In this document: piece after piece, positions 8,132 through 16,145 of the stretch
How positions within the stretch are numbered: position 1 is the stretch's first letter
Layout: each line of letters opens with the position of its first letter
IMG/VR virus record: IMGVR_UViG_3300009182_001870
Location: 1 to 50,476 of that record
Origin: a virus
Length of the DNA stretch: 50,476 bases
Direction: 5' to 3' (one strand)
Translations under genes and position numbers: made by a program
The notes under the pieces: generated by a model
Seen by the model: only the letters and a program-made list of their open reading frames with translations
Told to the model about the DNA's origin: nothing
Databases searched by the model: none

Positions 8132-8767
8132 TTATAATACTGGATCTATTTGTGGAGCAGGAGCAGGTTTGCCCCCAAATCCTGTTACGACTGCTGGGGT
8201 TGTTGACGCCGCTGCAATTGGGGTCGTTCCCCAACTTGGTGCTGGTGCAACTGCTGCTCCGGTCGCTGGTGAACCAAAACCACCGGAGTTGCCGAAGCCT
8301 CCTGCTGACGGAGTGCCAAATGCTGAAGTCCCGCCCCCAAATCCTGTTGTTGGTACCGTTGAGTTGCCATTGCCAAATCCTCCTGTACTCATGGTGTTAC
8401 CGCCTAATGGCATACCACCGCTGCCAAAACCGCCACTCATAGCCCCGCTAGGTTGTGTAACAGTTTGAGTAGTCGCTGTTGGGTTAGCAGCAGTGCCTGC
8501 TAATTTTTCTTGTGTACGACCAAATGCACTGATACCTAATACTGCACCCATTGCAATGTGGAATAATCCAGCACCTTGAAGTGTTAACGGATTCCATTGT
8601 GTGATGGGCATATGCATTGTGGCCTGTAGCAGGCTCCATAAGACTGGAAATACTGCCATGTCTAATAGACAAATTAGCATATACATCCACCCCATCATTG
8701 GACGCCATAGGTTTTGCATCCAATTAGGATCTTTTTTACTTTGTTCTTGTTCTTGTTCGTCTGCCAT
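8132..8767 (-). CDS. Holin, three-transmembrane type, with long Gly/Pro-rich tail
   Basis: 211 residues. The first 105 match the 3TM holin family of phages and gene-transfer agents: an N-terminal charged patch, membrane segments around 20-45, a WNPLTLQGAGLFHIAMGAVLGISAFGRTQEK region with a hydrophobic span. It would make the inner-membrane lesion that lets the endolysin out. Unusually, residues about 108-211 are a low-complexity Gly/Phe/Ser/Thr/Pro tail with repeated GGFG units, not needed for a holin. It follows endolysin and the DUF4337-like gene. Shine-Dalgarno AGGAG is clear. Confidence 0.8.
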   Translation of the reverse strand: MADEQEQEQSKKDPNWMQNLWRPMMGWMYMLICLLDMAVFPVLWSLLQATMHMPITQWNPLTLQGAGLFHIAMGAVLGISAFGRTQEKLAGTAANPTATTQTVTQPSGAMSGGFGSGGMPLGGNTMSTGGFGNGNSTVPTTGFGGGTSAFGTPSAGGFGNSGGFGSPATGAAVAPAPSWGTTPIAAASTTPAVVTGFGGKPAPAPQIDPVL

Positions 8768-8780
8768 TTGTTGCTCCTAA

Positions 8781-9365
8781 TTAAAACCAAAGAAATAAAC
8801 CGTTTAGGCTCAATACTAGGCCTAATCCTGCTACTACAAAACTACCCCAAAACAGCGGCATACTAACGGCAAGAATACTTGCGGATAGCAATACAATTGC
8901 CAACTGGTATGCTGTGCTGGCATATCCAATCCAAGGGCTGCGTGTTTTAGCATCTTCACGTTCTGCTTCTAATGTTTTTGCTTTGATTAATAAATCTTTC
9001 TTACCTTCTTTAGGTTCATTCTCATATTTGTCAATCTTAGCAGCCATTTCCGCAGCGCGGGCTTTGTCGCCATTGCGTTGTGCGTCATACAAGTTTTGTT
9101 CTGCTAGACTTTGTTTAATGCTTTTTGCTTGGTAGAAACTATAAGTGTCGTTGGCCTTAATAGTGTTATTAAGAACGGTGCTACCCAACTTGCCACCATA
9201 CCAAGAATTAATTGCTAGACATAGTGCAAAGATATTAATAACCATACCCGCTTTGTCTTTGATCTTTGCTTCACGTTCGCTACGGCTACCTGCTGGTGGC
9301 TTTGGTGCGTCTGGGTCTTTTGGAGTTTTAGTGACCAACCCCAATACTGAATCTAATAATGCCAT
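8781..9365 (-). CDS. DUF4337-like membrane protein
   Basis: 194 residues. One membrane segment near 40-55 is followed by NNTIKANDTYSFYQAKSIKQ, a pattern I associate with DUF4337 membrane proteins, then a charged helical/coiled region (about 85-135) and two C-terminal membrane spans ending LFLWF. The function of the family is not known. Its position between endolysin and holin makes a part in lysis timing or membrane scaffolding plausible. AGGAG precedes the ATG. Confidence 0.75.
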   Translation of the reverse strand: MALLDSVLGLVTKTPKDPDAPKPPAGSRSEREAKIKDKAGMVINIFALCLAINSWYGGKLGSTVLNNTIKANDTYSFYQAKSIKQSLAEQNLYDAQRNGDKARAAEMAAKIDKYENEPKEGKKDLLIKAKTLEAEREDAKTRSPWIGYASTAYQLAIVLLSASILAVSMPLFWGSFVVAGLGLVLSLNGLFLWF

Positions 9366-9368
9366 TTG

Positions 9369-9983
9369 TTATGCTCCTAAAATGTATAATGCGTGTTGAT
9401 AGTGTTTGATACGATCATCTAAACCAAGAGTACCACCGTTAATACGTTTGGTCATTGTTAAAATATCGCCCGAGTCTGCGTATTGATTTAAATTGTTTGC
9501 TTCCCAGAACCAGCAAGCACTTTGTACACATCCTTCAAATGTTTTCAAATACTCACTGGCATCATCAATACTAATTTGTATGCTATCAGCAAACGCTTGA
9601 TAGTTACTGCGTCCAGTTAATTGTATCAATCCACGACCACAGAATTTCCAGCCGTCGCCGCTTTCTTCTGGACCGTTACCCATACGCCCGCCGTATGCTC
9701 GATTGGCGATTGCTTCTTGATTGTGTGCATATTGTGCAGCATTTCCTGCATTAAAATATCTTGGCCAAACTTTGCAGAGACTTTCTGCTTTATAATTTAA
9801 GTTTTCTTTGATTGCTGTGAAACTGCCACTTTCGTGGGCACATTGAGCAAGAAATGCTGCAATACGTTGTGGTGTGTTAATTTCATAGTCTGGCAATGCT
9901 TGACTTAATGCATCAAACCAGTGATCCAGATAAGGATTTCCTGGTATAAGTTTTGATAGTTGTTCTTTTGTTAGTGTTGTCAT
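9369..9983 (-). CDS. Endolysin, GH19 chitinase-like muramidase
   Basis: 204 residues. The GH19 hallmarks are present: AQCAHESGSF with the catalytic Glu near residue 51, then CGRGLIQLTGRSNY and a later NGG near the C-terminus (RINGGTLGLDDR). GH19 domains in phages cut peptidoglycan glycan strands. There is no signal peptide, so release needs the holin encoded just downstream. Overlaps or abuts its neighbours, in the middle of the lysis operon. Confidence 0.92.
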   Translation of the reverse strand: MTTLTKEQLSKLIPGNPYLDHWFDALSQALPDYEINTPQRIAAFLAQCAHESGSFTAIKENLNYKAESLCKVWPRYFNAGNAAQYAHNQEAIANRAYGGRMGNGPEESGDGWKFCGRGLIQLTGRSNYQAFADSIQISIDDASEYLKTFEGCVQSACWFWEANNLNQYADSGDILTMTKRINGGTLGLDDRIKHYQHALYILGA

Positions 9984-9989
9984 AGTGTG

Positions 9990-10250
9990 TTATCCTGCTA
10001 AACTTGCTAAATTGATTAAACCATTTATAGCAGTATTTAACATTTCTAGGCGAGATAAATCGTTCATACTTTGGTTAATTCTTGCTTGGATAGCAAGATC
10101 TGCTATTGCTTGTTGATACTCATCTTTGCTAAGTTGTCCCTGCTTAAACATTTCTGTATATTGTTGGGCATTACTTGCTGCTTCTCGTATGGCAGGATCT
10201 GGACTTGCATATGCTTGTCCTAATAATTGTTGATTATGTTCTACAGTCAT
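9990..10250 (-). CDS. Hypothetical 86-aa protein of the lysis operon
   Basis: Gln/Ala-rich and predicted helical, with a hydrophobic C-terminus (LNTAINGLINLASLAG). No signal peptide and no known family. It overlaps the upstream lipoprotein gene by ATGA and sits seven bases ahead of the endolysin, so it is co-translated with the lysis genes. Confidence 0.7.
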   Translation of the reverse strand: MTVEHNQQLLGQAYASPDPAIREAASNAQQYTEMFKQGQLSKDEYQQAIADLAIQARINQSMNDLSRLEMLNTAINGLINLASLAG

Positions 10251-10648
10251 CTTGGTCTACTCCCTATAACTTTTTGCATTTTATCAGCACTAGATTCAAC
10301 AGCAGTGAATTTAATTTTACAAAATCCCGGACTTACTCGGGCTTTGCTATATTGATCAGCCAGGCCTTGCGCTAATGTATGTAAATCTTTGCTTGCACTT
10401 ATGACATCGTCATTTCGTGGAACGTGTTCGCTGTATAAAACAAATAACTGTGTATCATTTGCCAATTTAACAGCATTTAGTTTACTTTGATCGGCATCGT
10501 CGCACTGTGCTTTGAATAATTGGGCTTCGGCCCTAACATCTGTGATTAATTTGTATTCATTAGGATCATAGTGCGTCATTAGGTACGCATCTAATACAGT
10601 ACATCCTGATAATAATGTTGCTACTATAATTGCTAAAAACTTATTCAT
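10247..10648 (-). CDS. Lipoprotein, 133 aa
   Basis: A lipoprotein signal peptide ends in the lipobox LLSGC (Cys16). The rest is mostly helical and charged, with two further cysteines (QCDDA, GFCKI). It lies between the o-spanin-like lipoprotein and the endolysin operon genes. It might be a second outer-membrane lysis factor, or block superinfection; the sequence does not decide. Confidence 0.75.
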   Translation of the reverse strand: MNKFLAIIVATLLSGCTVLDAYLMTHYDPNEYKLITDVRAEAQLFKAQCDDADQSKLNAVKLANDTQLFVLYSEHVPRNDDVISASKDLHTLAQGLADQYSKARVSPGFCKIKFTAVESSADKMQKVIGSRPR

Positions 10649-10923
10649 TTGCTAACTTTATCAAAAATAGGTTTTTGTGTTTTATACCACTCAATCCAAT
10701 TATCAACTTTGATCTTACATTCGTAATATGATCCATAATTACTTGATACAACTGACATAACATCAGTAAGTTTATCAGTAGCAGGATCTACTAATGCTAG
10801 ATCTGGACACGCTTCCAACAATTCTTGTGGCACTTCTGGAAATTTAGCCATTATTGGTACTGCATCATCCTTGCACCCTGCAAGAATAAACAACGGAAAC
10901 AATAATATGATTAACTTTTTCAT
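10645..10923 (-). CDS. o-spanin-like lipoprotein (Rz1 analogue)
   Basis: 92 residues with lipobox LAGC (Cys16). The mature part opens with a Pro-rich stretch (FPEVPQELLEACPDL) and ends in a helix with Cys and aromatic residues, NYGSYYECKIKVDNWIEWY, as in the outer-membrane spanin partner of many large myoviruses. It overlaps the i-spanin-like gene by ATGA, the usual gene order. Together they would fuse inner and outer membranes in the last step of lysis. Confidence 0.75.
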   Translation of the reverse strand: MKKLIILLFPLFILAGCKDDAVPIMAKFPEVPQELLEACPDLALVDPATDKLTDVMSVVSSNYGSYYECKIKVDNWIEWYKTQKPIFDKVSK

Positions 10924-11405
10924 TTATCGCCTTCTAGAGTTAATGGATTTTTTGCAGCCTTATTAAGTATTTTAGGCACAACTGGATCTAACTTGCATTC
11001 ACTGTCAATTAGTTTTTCAACTTCTTTGATTTCCTGCTGTATAACAACTTGAGTATCGTGGATGATTTTCTTTTGTTTTACAATTTTAGTCTTTATTACT
11101 ACATTGGCTTCTTTTGATTGTGCTTCTGCTGCTACAACTTTTGCCTCGGCCTGTTTAACTTTTTCTTGCCATTTTATTTCAGTAGTATATCCACCATAAC
11201 AGAACAATCCTGCAGATATCAAAACTACGCCACCAACTTCTGATAGTAAAGGATACTGTCCTAAAAATGGAATATATTTAAATGGGAAACTTCTAAAGAA
11301 TTTACTGCCGATATAACTGATTAGTCCGACATATATAAATGCGTAATAAATTTGAAGTAAAATACTATCCGGTATCAATCCAATCACCCAATATATTTGA
11401 TCCAT
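10920..11405 (-). CDS. i-spanin-like membrane protein with coiled coil
   Basis: I use ATG 11405 (MDQIYWVIG) because AGGTGG sits just before it and it follows the upstream stop immediately; an ATG 39 nt upstream has no such site. 161 residues: two hydrophobic segments (about 5-30 and 55-80), then a long Lys/Glu/Ala/Gln coiled coil (about 83-135) ending in a short Cys-containing tail. Unlike lambda Rz, it appears to have more than one membrane segment. Pairing with the lipoprotein encoded next supports an inner-membrane spanin. Confidence 0.7.
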   Translation of the reverse strand: MDQIYWVIGLIPDSILLQIYYAFIYVGLISYIGSKFFRSFPFKYIPFLGQYPLLSEVGGVVLISAGLFCYGGYTTEIKWQEKVKQAEAKVVAAEAQSKEANVVIKTKIVKQKKIIHDTQVVIQQEIKEVEKLIDSECKLDPVVPKILNKAAKNPLTLEGDK

Positions 11406-11406
11406 A

Positions 11407-12165
11407 TTACCACCTATCTTTTTGGATAACAACTGCTCGATCACCGTTTCTAATTAGAAACTTATCGCCAATCTTATTAATATCGTAATTTCCTAAATAC
11501 TTGTGCAAAAACATTGTTTGACTTTGACTGCTTTCGTCTAAACTTAGCGCACCTGGTAGTGTTTGTTTTACATCTTCGTAATCACCTATGCCAACAAACT
11601 TTGTTACAATGTCACCGCTATATGTTTTGCTGAATGTAAGTGTGTTGTCTGATTCTAAGGCAATGTCTACACTGCCTTGATCAAAGAATTCTTGTACATC
11701 AGTTGTTTTGATTTCTAGAATTTTGTTATCGTATTCTTCTGGAGTCATTGGAATATGTTCCAAAACAGATTTATCATCAAACTCGACACTATTGGGAGAT
11801 TTTTGATATCTAAAACGCCAATCGTAATTGTCAGTTAACTGTCCAATGCCGTCTAGTAAATGTCTAAGGTTACGTGGAAGGTTTTTATTTCTTTCTAATT
11901 CAACAAACACTTGATATTGACCATCGTGTTCTTCGCCGGTACTCATATCAGCATCTAATACATATGTGTAACCTTTTTCAATAAACTCTACCAAGTCCAT
12001 TGCTGGGTATTTTTCTTTGACACGAAAACCTAGTACAACAACATCACCGTCGTTGCCCATTTTACTCTTATACTGGTCTACAGTAAAAAGATCACTTACA
12101 AATTCTTTTAGATCACCGCTATGTAATCCTTCAGATAGATTACGCTTCTGGTATTGTTGTGTCAT
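11407..12165 (-). CDS. Hypothetical virion-type protein, 252 aa
   Basis: No family recognised. Start taken at ATG 12165 (MTQQYQKRN), with AGGAC 7 nt upstream, instead of a non-ATG start 42 nt earlier. The N-terminus MTQQYQKRNLSE/GL ends in L-S-E at residue 12, again like a prohead-protease site. The remaining sequence is acidic with mixed alpha/beta content and contains no cysteine-rich or catalytic pattern. It is the second gene of a late operon that continues into the lysis genes, so a structural role is likely. Confidence 0.7.
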   Translation of the reverse strand: MTQQYQKRNLSEGLHSGDLKEFVSDLFTVDQYKSKMGNDGDVVVLGFRVKEKYPAMDLVEFIEKGYTYVLDADMSTGEEHDGQYQVFVELERNKNLPRNLRHLLDGIGQLTDNYDWRFRYQKSPNSVEFDDKSVLEHIPMTPEEYDNKILEIKTTDVQEFFDQGSVDIALESDNTLTFSKTYSGDIVTKFVGIGDYEDVKQTLPGALSLDESSQSQTMFLHKYLGNYDINKIGDKFLIRNGDRAVVIQKDRW

Positions 12166-12676
12166 CTGTTTGTCCTGGTTCTTCTTGTGCAACTTCGCCT
12201 GTTTCACTAGTGCCGTCTTGTTTATACTTCATCAACTCGGCCATTTGATTATGTGTTTGATTTTCTTTGCCAACGTAAATGTCTTGCATTAATTTCTTTG
12301 GCATAGTAATATCCACTACCCAAACAGGGTGTGCATCAATCTTGCCCTTTTTAGTACCAGGACGAAAATCTCCAGGAGTTTTAATCTTGCGTGGTACCAT
12401 AATGTGTTCACGCTTGTAAACTACTTGGCATCCATAATCGTATAGACGTTTAGCGCCTTCTGGGTCTGGCATATCTTCACGGTCCCACATAAAACTACAT
12501 TTAACGCTGTAACGGCCTACATCGGGGCCAACACATAGTTCGCCATCTTCCCAGTTTTTAAAAACATAGATATCTAGTTCGTCAATAACTCTTTCAAAAT
12601 CTTTAATGATTTTAAAAGCATCGTTATTTTCGCTTAGACTTTGTATGTTTTTAATAGTATCTACAATATCGTGCAT
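12140..12676 (-). CDS. Hypothetical late protein, 178 aa
   Basis: First gene after a perfect T4 late octamer. The protein is acidic in its C-terminal 40 residues (EVAQEEPGQTDDTT) and has a central region with PDVGRYSVKCSFMWDREDMPDPEG and KTPGDFRPGTKKGK. I recognise no domain. Probably a virion or assembly protein because of the promoter; its last 26 nt overlap the start of the next gene. Confidence 0.75.
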   Translation of the reverse strand: MHDIVDTIKNIQSLSENNDAFKIIKDFERVIDELDIYVFKNWEDGELCVGPDVGRYSVKCSFMWDREDMPDPEGAKRLYDYGCQVVYKREHIMVPRKIKTPGDFRPGTKKGKIDAHPVWVVDITMPKKLMQDIYVGKENQTHNQMAELMKYKQDGTSETGEVAQEEPGQTDDTTIPEA

Positions 12677-12696
12677 AGTGGTTCTCTTTATTCAAT

Positions 12697-12704
12697 TATT
12701 TATA
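12697..12704 (-). promoter_or_regulatory. T4 late promoter, perfect octamer
   Basis: Minus strand TATAAATA, identical to the T4 late -10 consensus, 20 nt before the ATG at 12676. It lies in the 145-bp divergent gap opposite phoH. It would drive the operon that runs through the spanins, endolysin and holin to 7771. Confidence 0.75.
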
Positions 12705-12821
12705 TAGATTAAGATTTAAAATTGATCAAACTGTTGACAGCGTTTTGACCCCTTTTGGGCTGGTTTTTGAATAGGAGTGTAAATATCTATGCAGGTCGAT
12801 CTTCAATAATGGAGGCATAAT

Positions 12822-13586
12822 TTGTCCAGAGCAAACAAAAGACGAAGCGAAAAAGATCAGGTACATCGAGATCCGCGATTGTTACCTGACGCAAATACTA
12901 ACTTGATTCAGATCAAACCGTATTTGAAAAGAAATAAGCAGGTATCTATAGTTCCGCGCAATCTAGCGCAGGAACAATACTTAGAACTGCTAAAAAATCC
13001 CAAGAAATTCATTGTATTTGCCATCGGGCCAGCAGGCACGGGTAAAACAATGTTGGGTGTACAGATGGCTATTAAACTATACAAAGAGGGGGTGATTAAT
13101 AAAATTATCATTACAAGGCCAGCTGTAAGTGTTGATGAGGATCACGGGTTCTTACCAGGGACGCTAAATGAAAAAATGGCACCGTGGACTAGGCCTATTA
13201 TGGATGTGTTTGAGGAATACTACCATCCAAAAGAAATTGCAGAAATGCTAGATGACGGTGTGATTGAAATTAGTCCACTTGCATATATGCGTGGACGCAC
13301 TTTTAAAAATGCATTTGTCGTTGCAGATGAAATGCAGAATGCTACACCCAGTCAGATGAAAATGTTACTTACCCGTTTAGGCGATGGAAGCCGTATGGTA
13401 GTAACTGGAGACTTAAACCAAGCTGATCGTCCTAGAGAGAATGGACTGCTAGAATTTTGTAATTTATACGGCCAAGGAGGTGATTATCGTATGATTGCTA
13501 TGGCACAGTTTGGAACGGAACACGTTGAACGTCATCCAGTTGTCAGAGAAATATTAAAAATCTATGAGGAAGATACAGACGAATAA
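12822..13586 (+). CDS. phoH: PhoH-like ATPase
   Basis: 254 residues on the plus strand. Walker A is GPAGTGKT (69-76); Walker B-like AFVVADEMQNA and TGDLNQADRP follow, typical of PhoH, a P-loop NTPase common in marine and T4-like phages with an unsettled role in RNA metabolism or phosphate stress. The start is TTG, chosen because GGAGG lies 8 nt before it and no better ATG exists in frame. It is one of only two plus-strand genes and ends in a strong terminator. The N-terminal 40 residues are very basic. Confidence 0.95.
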   Translation: MSRANKRRSEKDQVHRDPRLLPDANTNLIQIKPYLKRNKQVSIVPRNLAQEQYLELLKNPKKFIVFAIGPAGTGKTMLGVQMAIKLYKEGVINKIIITRPAVSVDEDHGFLPGTLNEKMAPWTRPIMDVFEEYYHPKEIAEMLDDGVIEISPLAYMRGRTFKNAFVVADEMQNATPSQMKMLLTRLGDGSRMVVTGDLNQADRPRENGLLEFCNLYGQGGDYRMIAMAQFGTEHVERHPVVREILKIYEEDTDE

Positions 13587-13613
13587 TATACCAACCTAAT
13601 TTTTTACAATAGG

Positions 13614-13660
13614 AAACCGCGTAGTAAACGACCTGCATCGACTACGCGGTTTTGTTTTAT
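13614..13660 (+). terminator. Terminator after phoH
   Basis: AAACCGCGTAGT (13614-13625) pairs perfectly with ACTACGCGGTTT (13641-13652), a 12-bp GC-rich stem with a 15-nt loop, followed by TGTTTTATT. It separates convergent phoH and the clamp-loader gene and may work in both directions, though the U-run is better for the plus strand. Confidence 0.9.
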
Positions 13661-14580
13661 TGTAAACGAGCCAATTTTACCATAACTGCTGCAAGATTGA
13701 TTTCACTATCAGCACAAATAGTATGATCAACCAAGCCCTGCTTGATAATCAATACAGCACTGTCTTTCTGTTCTTCAGTGGTACCAAAGTATTCTAAATG
13801 GTCATACATCCAACGATAGATGTCTTCCATTTCTTCTGGCCTTGCAGATGCGCATACCAATTTACGTGCCTGTGCAATTTGGCCCTTCTTAAACAAATCT
13901 ACCATTTCTAATTTATAGTCAGCCGTTGAATCAGACTCTTCGGGAATAGTCAACTTTCCACCCACGCTATTCATTTGCACATTGTTGATACACTTGCGCA
14001 AATCAGGGTAAGTGGCATTCACATATGTGTCTAATGTATCGAGATCGAAGTCAATGTTTTCATCGACCAAAATAGTTGCTACCCTTGTTGTAAATTCCGT
14101 CAAATCGGTACGCTCAATATGGAAACCTTGGCAACGACTATGCAATGCTGGAATAATACGATTCTTGTAATTACAAGTTAGGATAAATCTCACACTATTG
14201 GAATATTCTTCCATAAGATTACGCAATGCTGGTTGTACTGATTGGGCATTCAAAAAGTCGGCTTCGTCAATAAGAACAATCTTAAATTCACCAAAGGGCA
14301 TTGTTTGACAAAATCCAATTAGTTTGTCAACCCATTCAATTTTACGACCTTCCTTACTACCATTAGCGTACAGTACATCGCTATCTTCGACACCCAGTTT
14401 ATTGATAAGGATTTTAGCAAGGGTAGTTTTGCCAACTCCGGCAGTACCGCTAAACAATAAATGCGGAATCATTCCATCGGCAATCCAAGATTCAATTTGC
14501 TTCTTTTGATTGCTATCTTTAAAAACGTATCCGTCGAAAGTATCAGGACGGTATTTTTCTACCCAAAGTTCTTTTGCCAT
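13657..14580 (-). CDS. 44: Sliding-clamp loader ATPase subunit (T4 gp44-like)
   Basis: 307 residues. It loads the sliding clamp on primer ends. Walker A GTAGVGKT (45-52), Walker B LIDEAD, sensor 1 LTCNYKNR and the SRC motif (SRCQGF) mark an RFC-small/gp44-type AAA+ subunit. The first residues ELWVEKYRPDTFDGYV are the typical clamp-loader opening. No obvious gp62-like small subunit follows; the next gene upstream is only 70 residues. It ends an early operon that begins at 16140. Confidence 0.95.
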   Translation of the reverse strand: MAKELWVEKYRPDTFDGYVFKDSNQKKQIESWIADGMIPHLLFSGTAGVGKTTLAKILINKLGVEDSDVLYANGSKEGRKIEWVDKLIGFCQTMPFGEFKIVLIDEADFLNAQSVQPALRNLMEEYSNSVRFILTCNYKNRIIPALHSRCQGFHIERTDLTEFTTRVATILVDENIDFDLDTLDTYVNATYPDLRKCINNVQMNSVGGKLTIPEESDSTADYKLEMVDLFKKGQIAQARKLVCASARPEEMEDIYRWMYDHLEYFGTTEEQKDSAVLIIKQGLVDHTICADSEINLAAVMVKLARLQ

Positions 14581-14581
14581 T

Positions 14582-14794
14582 TTAAATTACCTTTCCTAAT
14601 ACTTTATAAATTAATTGATCCACTAGATCATCATAGTCTTGTCCATTACGTCGACGCAGCCAAATTGCCTCGACTATTTCTTTAGCATCACCCTCATACT
14701 CTACAGGCAATCCGCCTCGATGCTCTAATTCTTCAATTAGATCAGCAGTATCAAAATCTGCTAGATCTACTTCAACTTCTGTAGTAACATACAT
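14582..14794 (-). CDS. Hypothetical acidic 70-aa protein
   Basis: Acidic N-terminus (VEVDLADFDTADLIEELEHRGG), then a basic helix LRRRNGQDYDDLVDQLIYKV. No family assigned. It sits where T4 keeps clamp-loader subunit 62 but is far too short, so I do not call it that. It touches both neighbours (1-base overlap upstream). Confidence 0.7.
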   Translation of the reverse strand: MYVTTEVEVDLADFDTADLIEELEHRGGLPVEYEGDAKEIVEAIWLRRRNGQDYDDLVDQLIYKVLGKVI

Positions 14795-14985
14795 TATACA
14801 AAATCCTTATACATTAGTTTGGCGCCTTCTTCACCTAATTCATTTAGTAATATTTCGTGAGTGCGTTGCATCATAGCACAGGCCATCATTAGCAAATCTT
14901 GTCTGTCATCACACATTAAAATTTGCTGCTCTACTGGTGCCATCAGTTCTGACATTCGCTTTTTAGTTGCTTCTTTATCAATCAT
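14794..14985 (-). CDS. Hypothetical helical 63-aa protein
   Basis: Met-rich and predicted helical (MSELMAPVEQQILM, LLMMACAMMQRTHEILLNEL). No family recognised. The ATG overlaps the stop of the small membrane gene upstream (ATGA), and its own stop shares a base with the next start. Confidence 0.7.
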   Translation of the reverse strand: MIDKEATKKRMSELMAPVEQQILMCDDRQDLLMMACAMMQRTHEILLNELGEEGAKLMYKDFV

Positions 14986-15158
14986 ACCATTTCCTCAACA
15001 ATTCCTAATACTTCTGCCATTATAAAACAAATACCTGCCATTAGCAAGTTTCCTGTAATCAAACAACCACCTGCTACAATACGTACAGCACTCTTTACAA
15101 GGCTAACATAAAAATGACCCTTGCTTGTATCTTTAGGTTGTATTTCAAAATTATCCAC
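14982..15158 (-). CDS. 58-aa membrane protein, GTG start
   Basis: Found by reading the 165-bp gap. GTG at 15158 is preceded by GGAG 8 nt upstream and overlaps the stop of the previous gene. A soluble head (VDNFEIQPKDTSKGHFYVSL) is followed by a hydrophobic half (AVRIVAGGCLITGNLLMAG...), so one or two membrane passes. Function unknown. Confidence 0.7.
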   Translation of the reverse strand: MDNFEIQPKDTSKGHFYVSLVKSAVRIVAGGCLITGNLLMAGICFIMAEVLGIVEEMV

Positions 15159-15444
15159 GTAGGCTCTCCATTGTAATAATTTTTGCTAGACTGTGGCCAA
15201 GATCCTCATCGTGACTGACAATGTGCAGTTGATTTTGACTTCGATCCTTCTGACGATCATATGTACGAGTTTCGACAATAGTTCCACCGTTGGCACGATA
15301 GATACTTAGGCGAAGTGGTTCCGAACTTAGACTATCGCTATCTGATGCTATGGCAAGTCCTCTAGGATTTTTGCGATTTGAAGCCATAGATTCTATGTCA
15401 TTGCTATTAAGCCAATTTTGAAGTCGTCTTTTCAACCAGTTCAT
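15151..15444 (-). CDS. Hypothetical 97-aa protein
   Basis: Basic N-terminus (NWLKRRLQNWLNS) followed by Ser-rich sequence and a likely small beta-domain (LRLSIYRANGGTIVETRTYD) ending in a helix. No family recognised. It overlaps the cytidylyltransferase gene by ATGA, inside the early operon 16140 to 13657. Confidence 0.7.
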   Translation of the reverse strand: MNWLKRRLQNWLNSNDIESMASNRKNPRGLAIASDSDSLSSEPLRLSIYRANGGTIVETRTYDRQKDRSQNQLHIVSHDEDLGHSLAKIITMESLRG

Positions 15445-15905
15445 TTCTTTTTTCCTTCTGCTTCTGCTACACGTTTGCGTAGGCTGCTACTACTAAAGGA
15501 ATGATCTCGCCCGTTATAAACAATTTCAATCCCACGCTTGAGACAAATTTCACGTCCTGTAAACTCTTTGTCTTTATACTCTACACCTAATATTCTAACG
15601 TCAACAGGCAAAATAAGCAAGAGATCTTCTAGATCTTTTTCTGTCTGATAGACTACTACTTCGTCCACATTACGATTTGTGCTGACCTGTATTTGTCGTT
15701 CTACAATACTTTGAATTGGCGGATTTTTACTATCAGGACGATCGATGGTTGGATCTGTTTGTAATGCTGCAATTAAATAATCGCAATGGTTCTTTGCTTC
15801 GGCCAACATAGCCACGTGCCCTGCGTGGAATAAGTCAAATGAGCTAAACACTACACCAACTTTCAATCCATCTTGTTTTAGTTGTTTTATTTTATTGAAT
15901 ATCAT
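15441..15905 (-). CDS. Glycerol-3-phosphate/sugar cytidylyltransferase-like enzyme (copy A)
   Basis: 154 residues. The cytidylyltransferase signature is intact: VGVVFSSFDLFHAGHVAML (HxGH) and a C-terminal SSSSLRKR resembling RTxGISTT. Such enzymes make CDP-glycerol, CDP-ethanolamine or ADP-/CDP-sugars. A paralogue at 35662-36150 shares FDL(F/L)HAGHV, DPTIDRP and REIC/KQWC regions, so the phage carries two. This copy lies in an operon with the clamp loader, the other in a sugar-nucleotide cluster. Substrate not deducible. Confidence 0.88.
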   Translation of the reverse strand: MIFNKIKQLKQDGLKVGVVFSSFDLFHAGHVAMLAEAKNHCDYLIAALQTDPTIDRPDSKNPPIQSIVERQIQVSTNRNVDEVVVYQTEKDLEDLLLILPVDVRILGVEYKDKEFTGREICLKRGIEIVYNGRDHSFSSSSLRKRVAEAEGKKK

Positions 15906-16140
15906 TTTTGAGTATTTTAATTATTTTTCTCTGCTCTTGTTCTTTGAGCCATTCCAATTCAGTCGTGCCAAATTCTGGACAACGACGAATAGCGTCATCT
16001 AGTATTTCTTTTATTTGATATAGGTCTTGTTTAGTGCACCAGCCGTTGAATCCGTCAGTATATGGGCTACTGACAGAATATACTGCTGCATTTATTTGTT
16101 GGACGATGTTGGCAACATCTAATGATTTTTTAAATCCCAT
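15892..16140 (-). CDS. Hypothetical 82-aa protein, probably leaderless
   Basis: I take ATG 16140 (MGFKKSLDVA); a GTG 15 nt upstream lies inside the promoter -10 box. The protein is helical and has WCTKQDLYQIKEILDDAI in the middle. No family recognised. Its promoter puts the predicted RNA 5' end at the ATG itself, and there is no Shine-Dalgarno, so the mRNA is probably leaderless. First gene of the early operon leading to the clamp loader. Confidence 0.75.
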   Translation of the reverse strand: MGFKKSLDVANIVQQINAAVYSVSSPYTDGFNGWCTKQDLYQIKEILDDAIRRCPEFGTTELEWLKEQEQRKIIKILKNDIQ

Positions 16141-16145
16141 ACTAT

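Noticed and set aside
8013-8234. 73-codon frame on the minus strand overlapping the holin end
   Set aside because: It lies out of frame with the holin tail and the 47-residue gene, and the latter has the ribosome site; the frame is low-complexity shadow.
14582-14794. Clamp-loader small subunit gp62
   Set aside because: Only 70 residues and acidic; no similarity I can see, only position.
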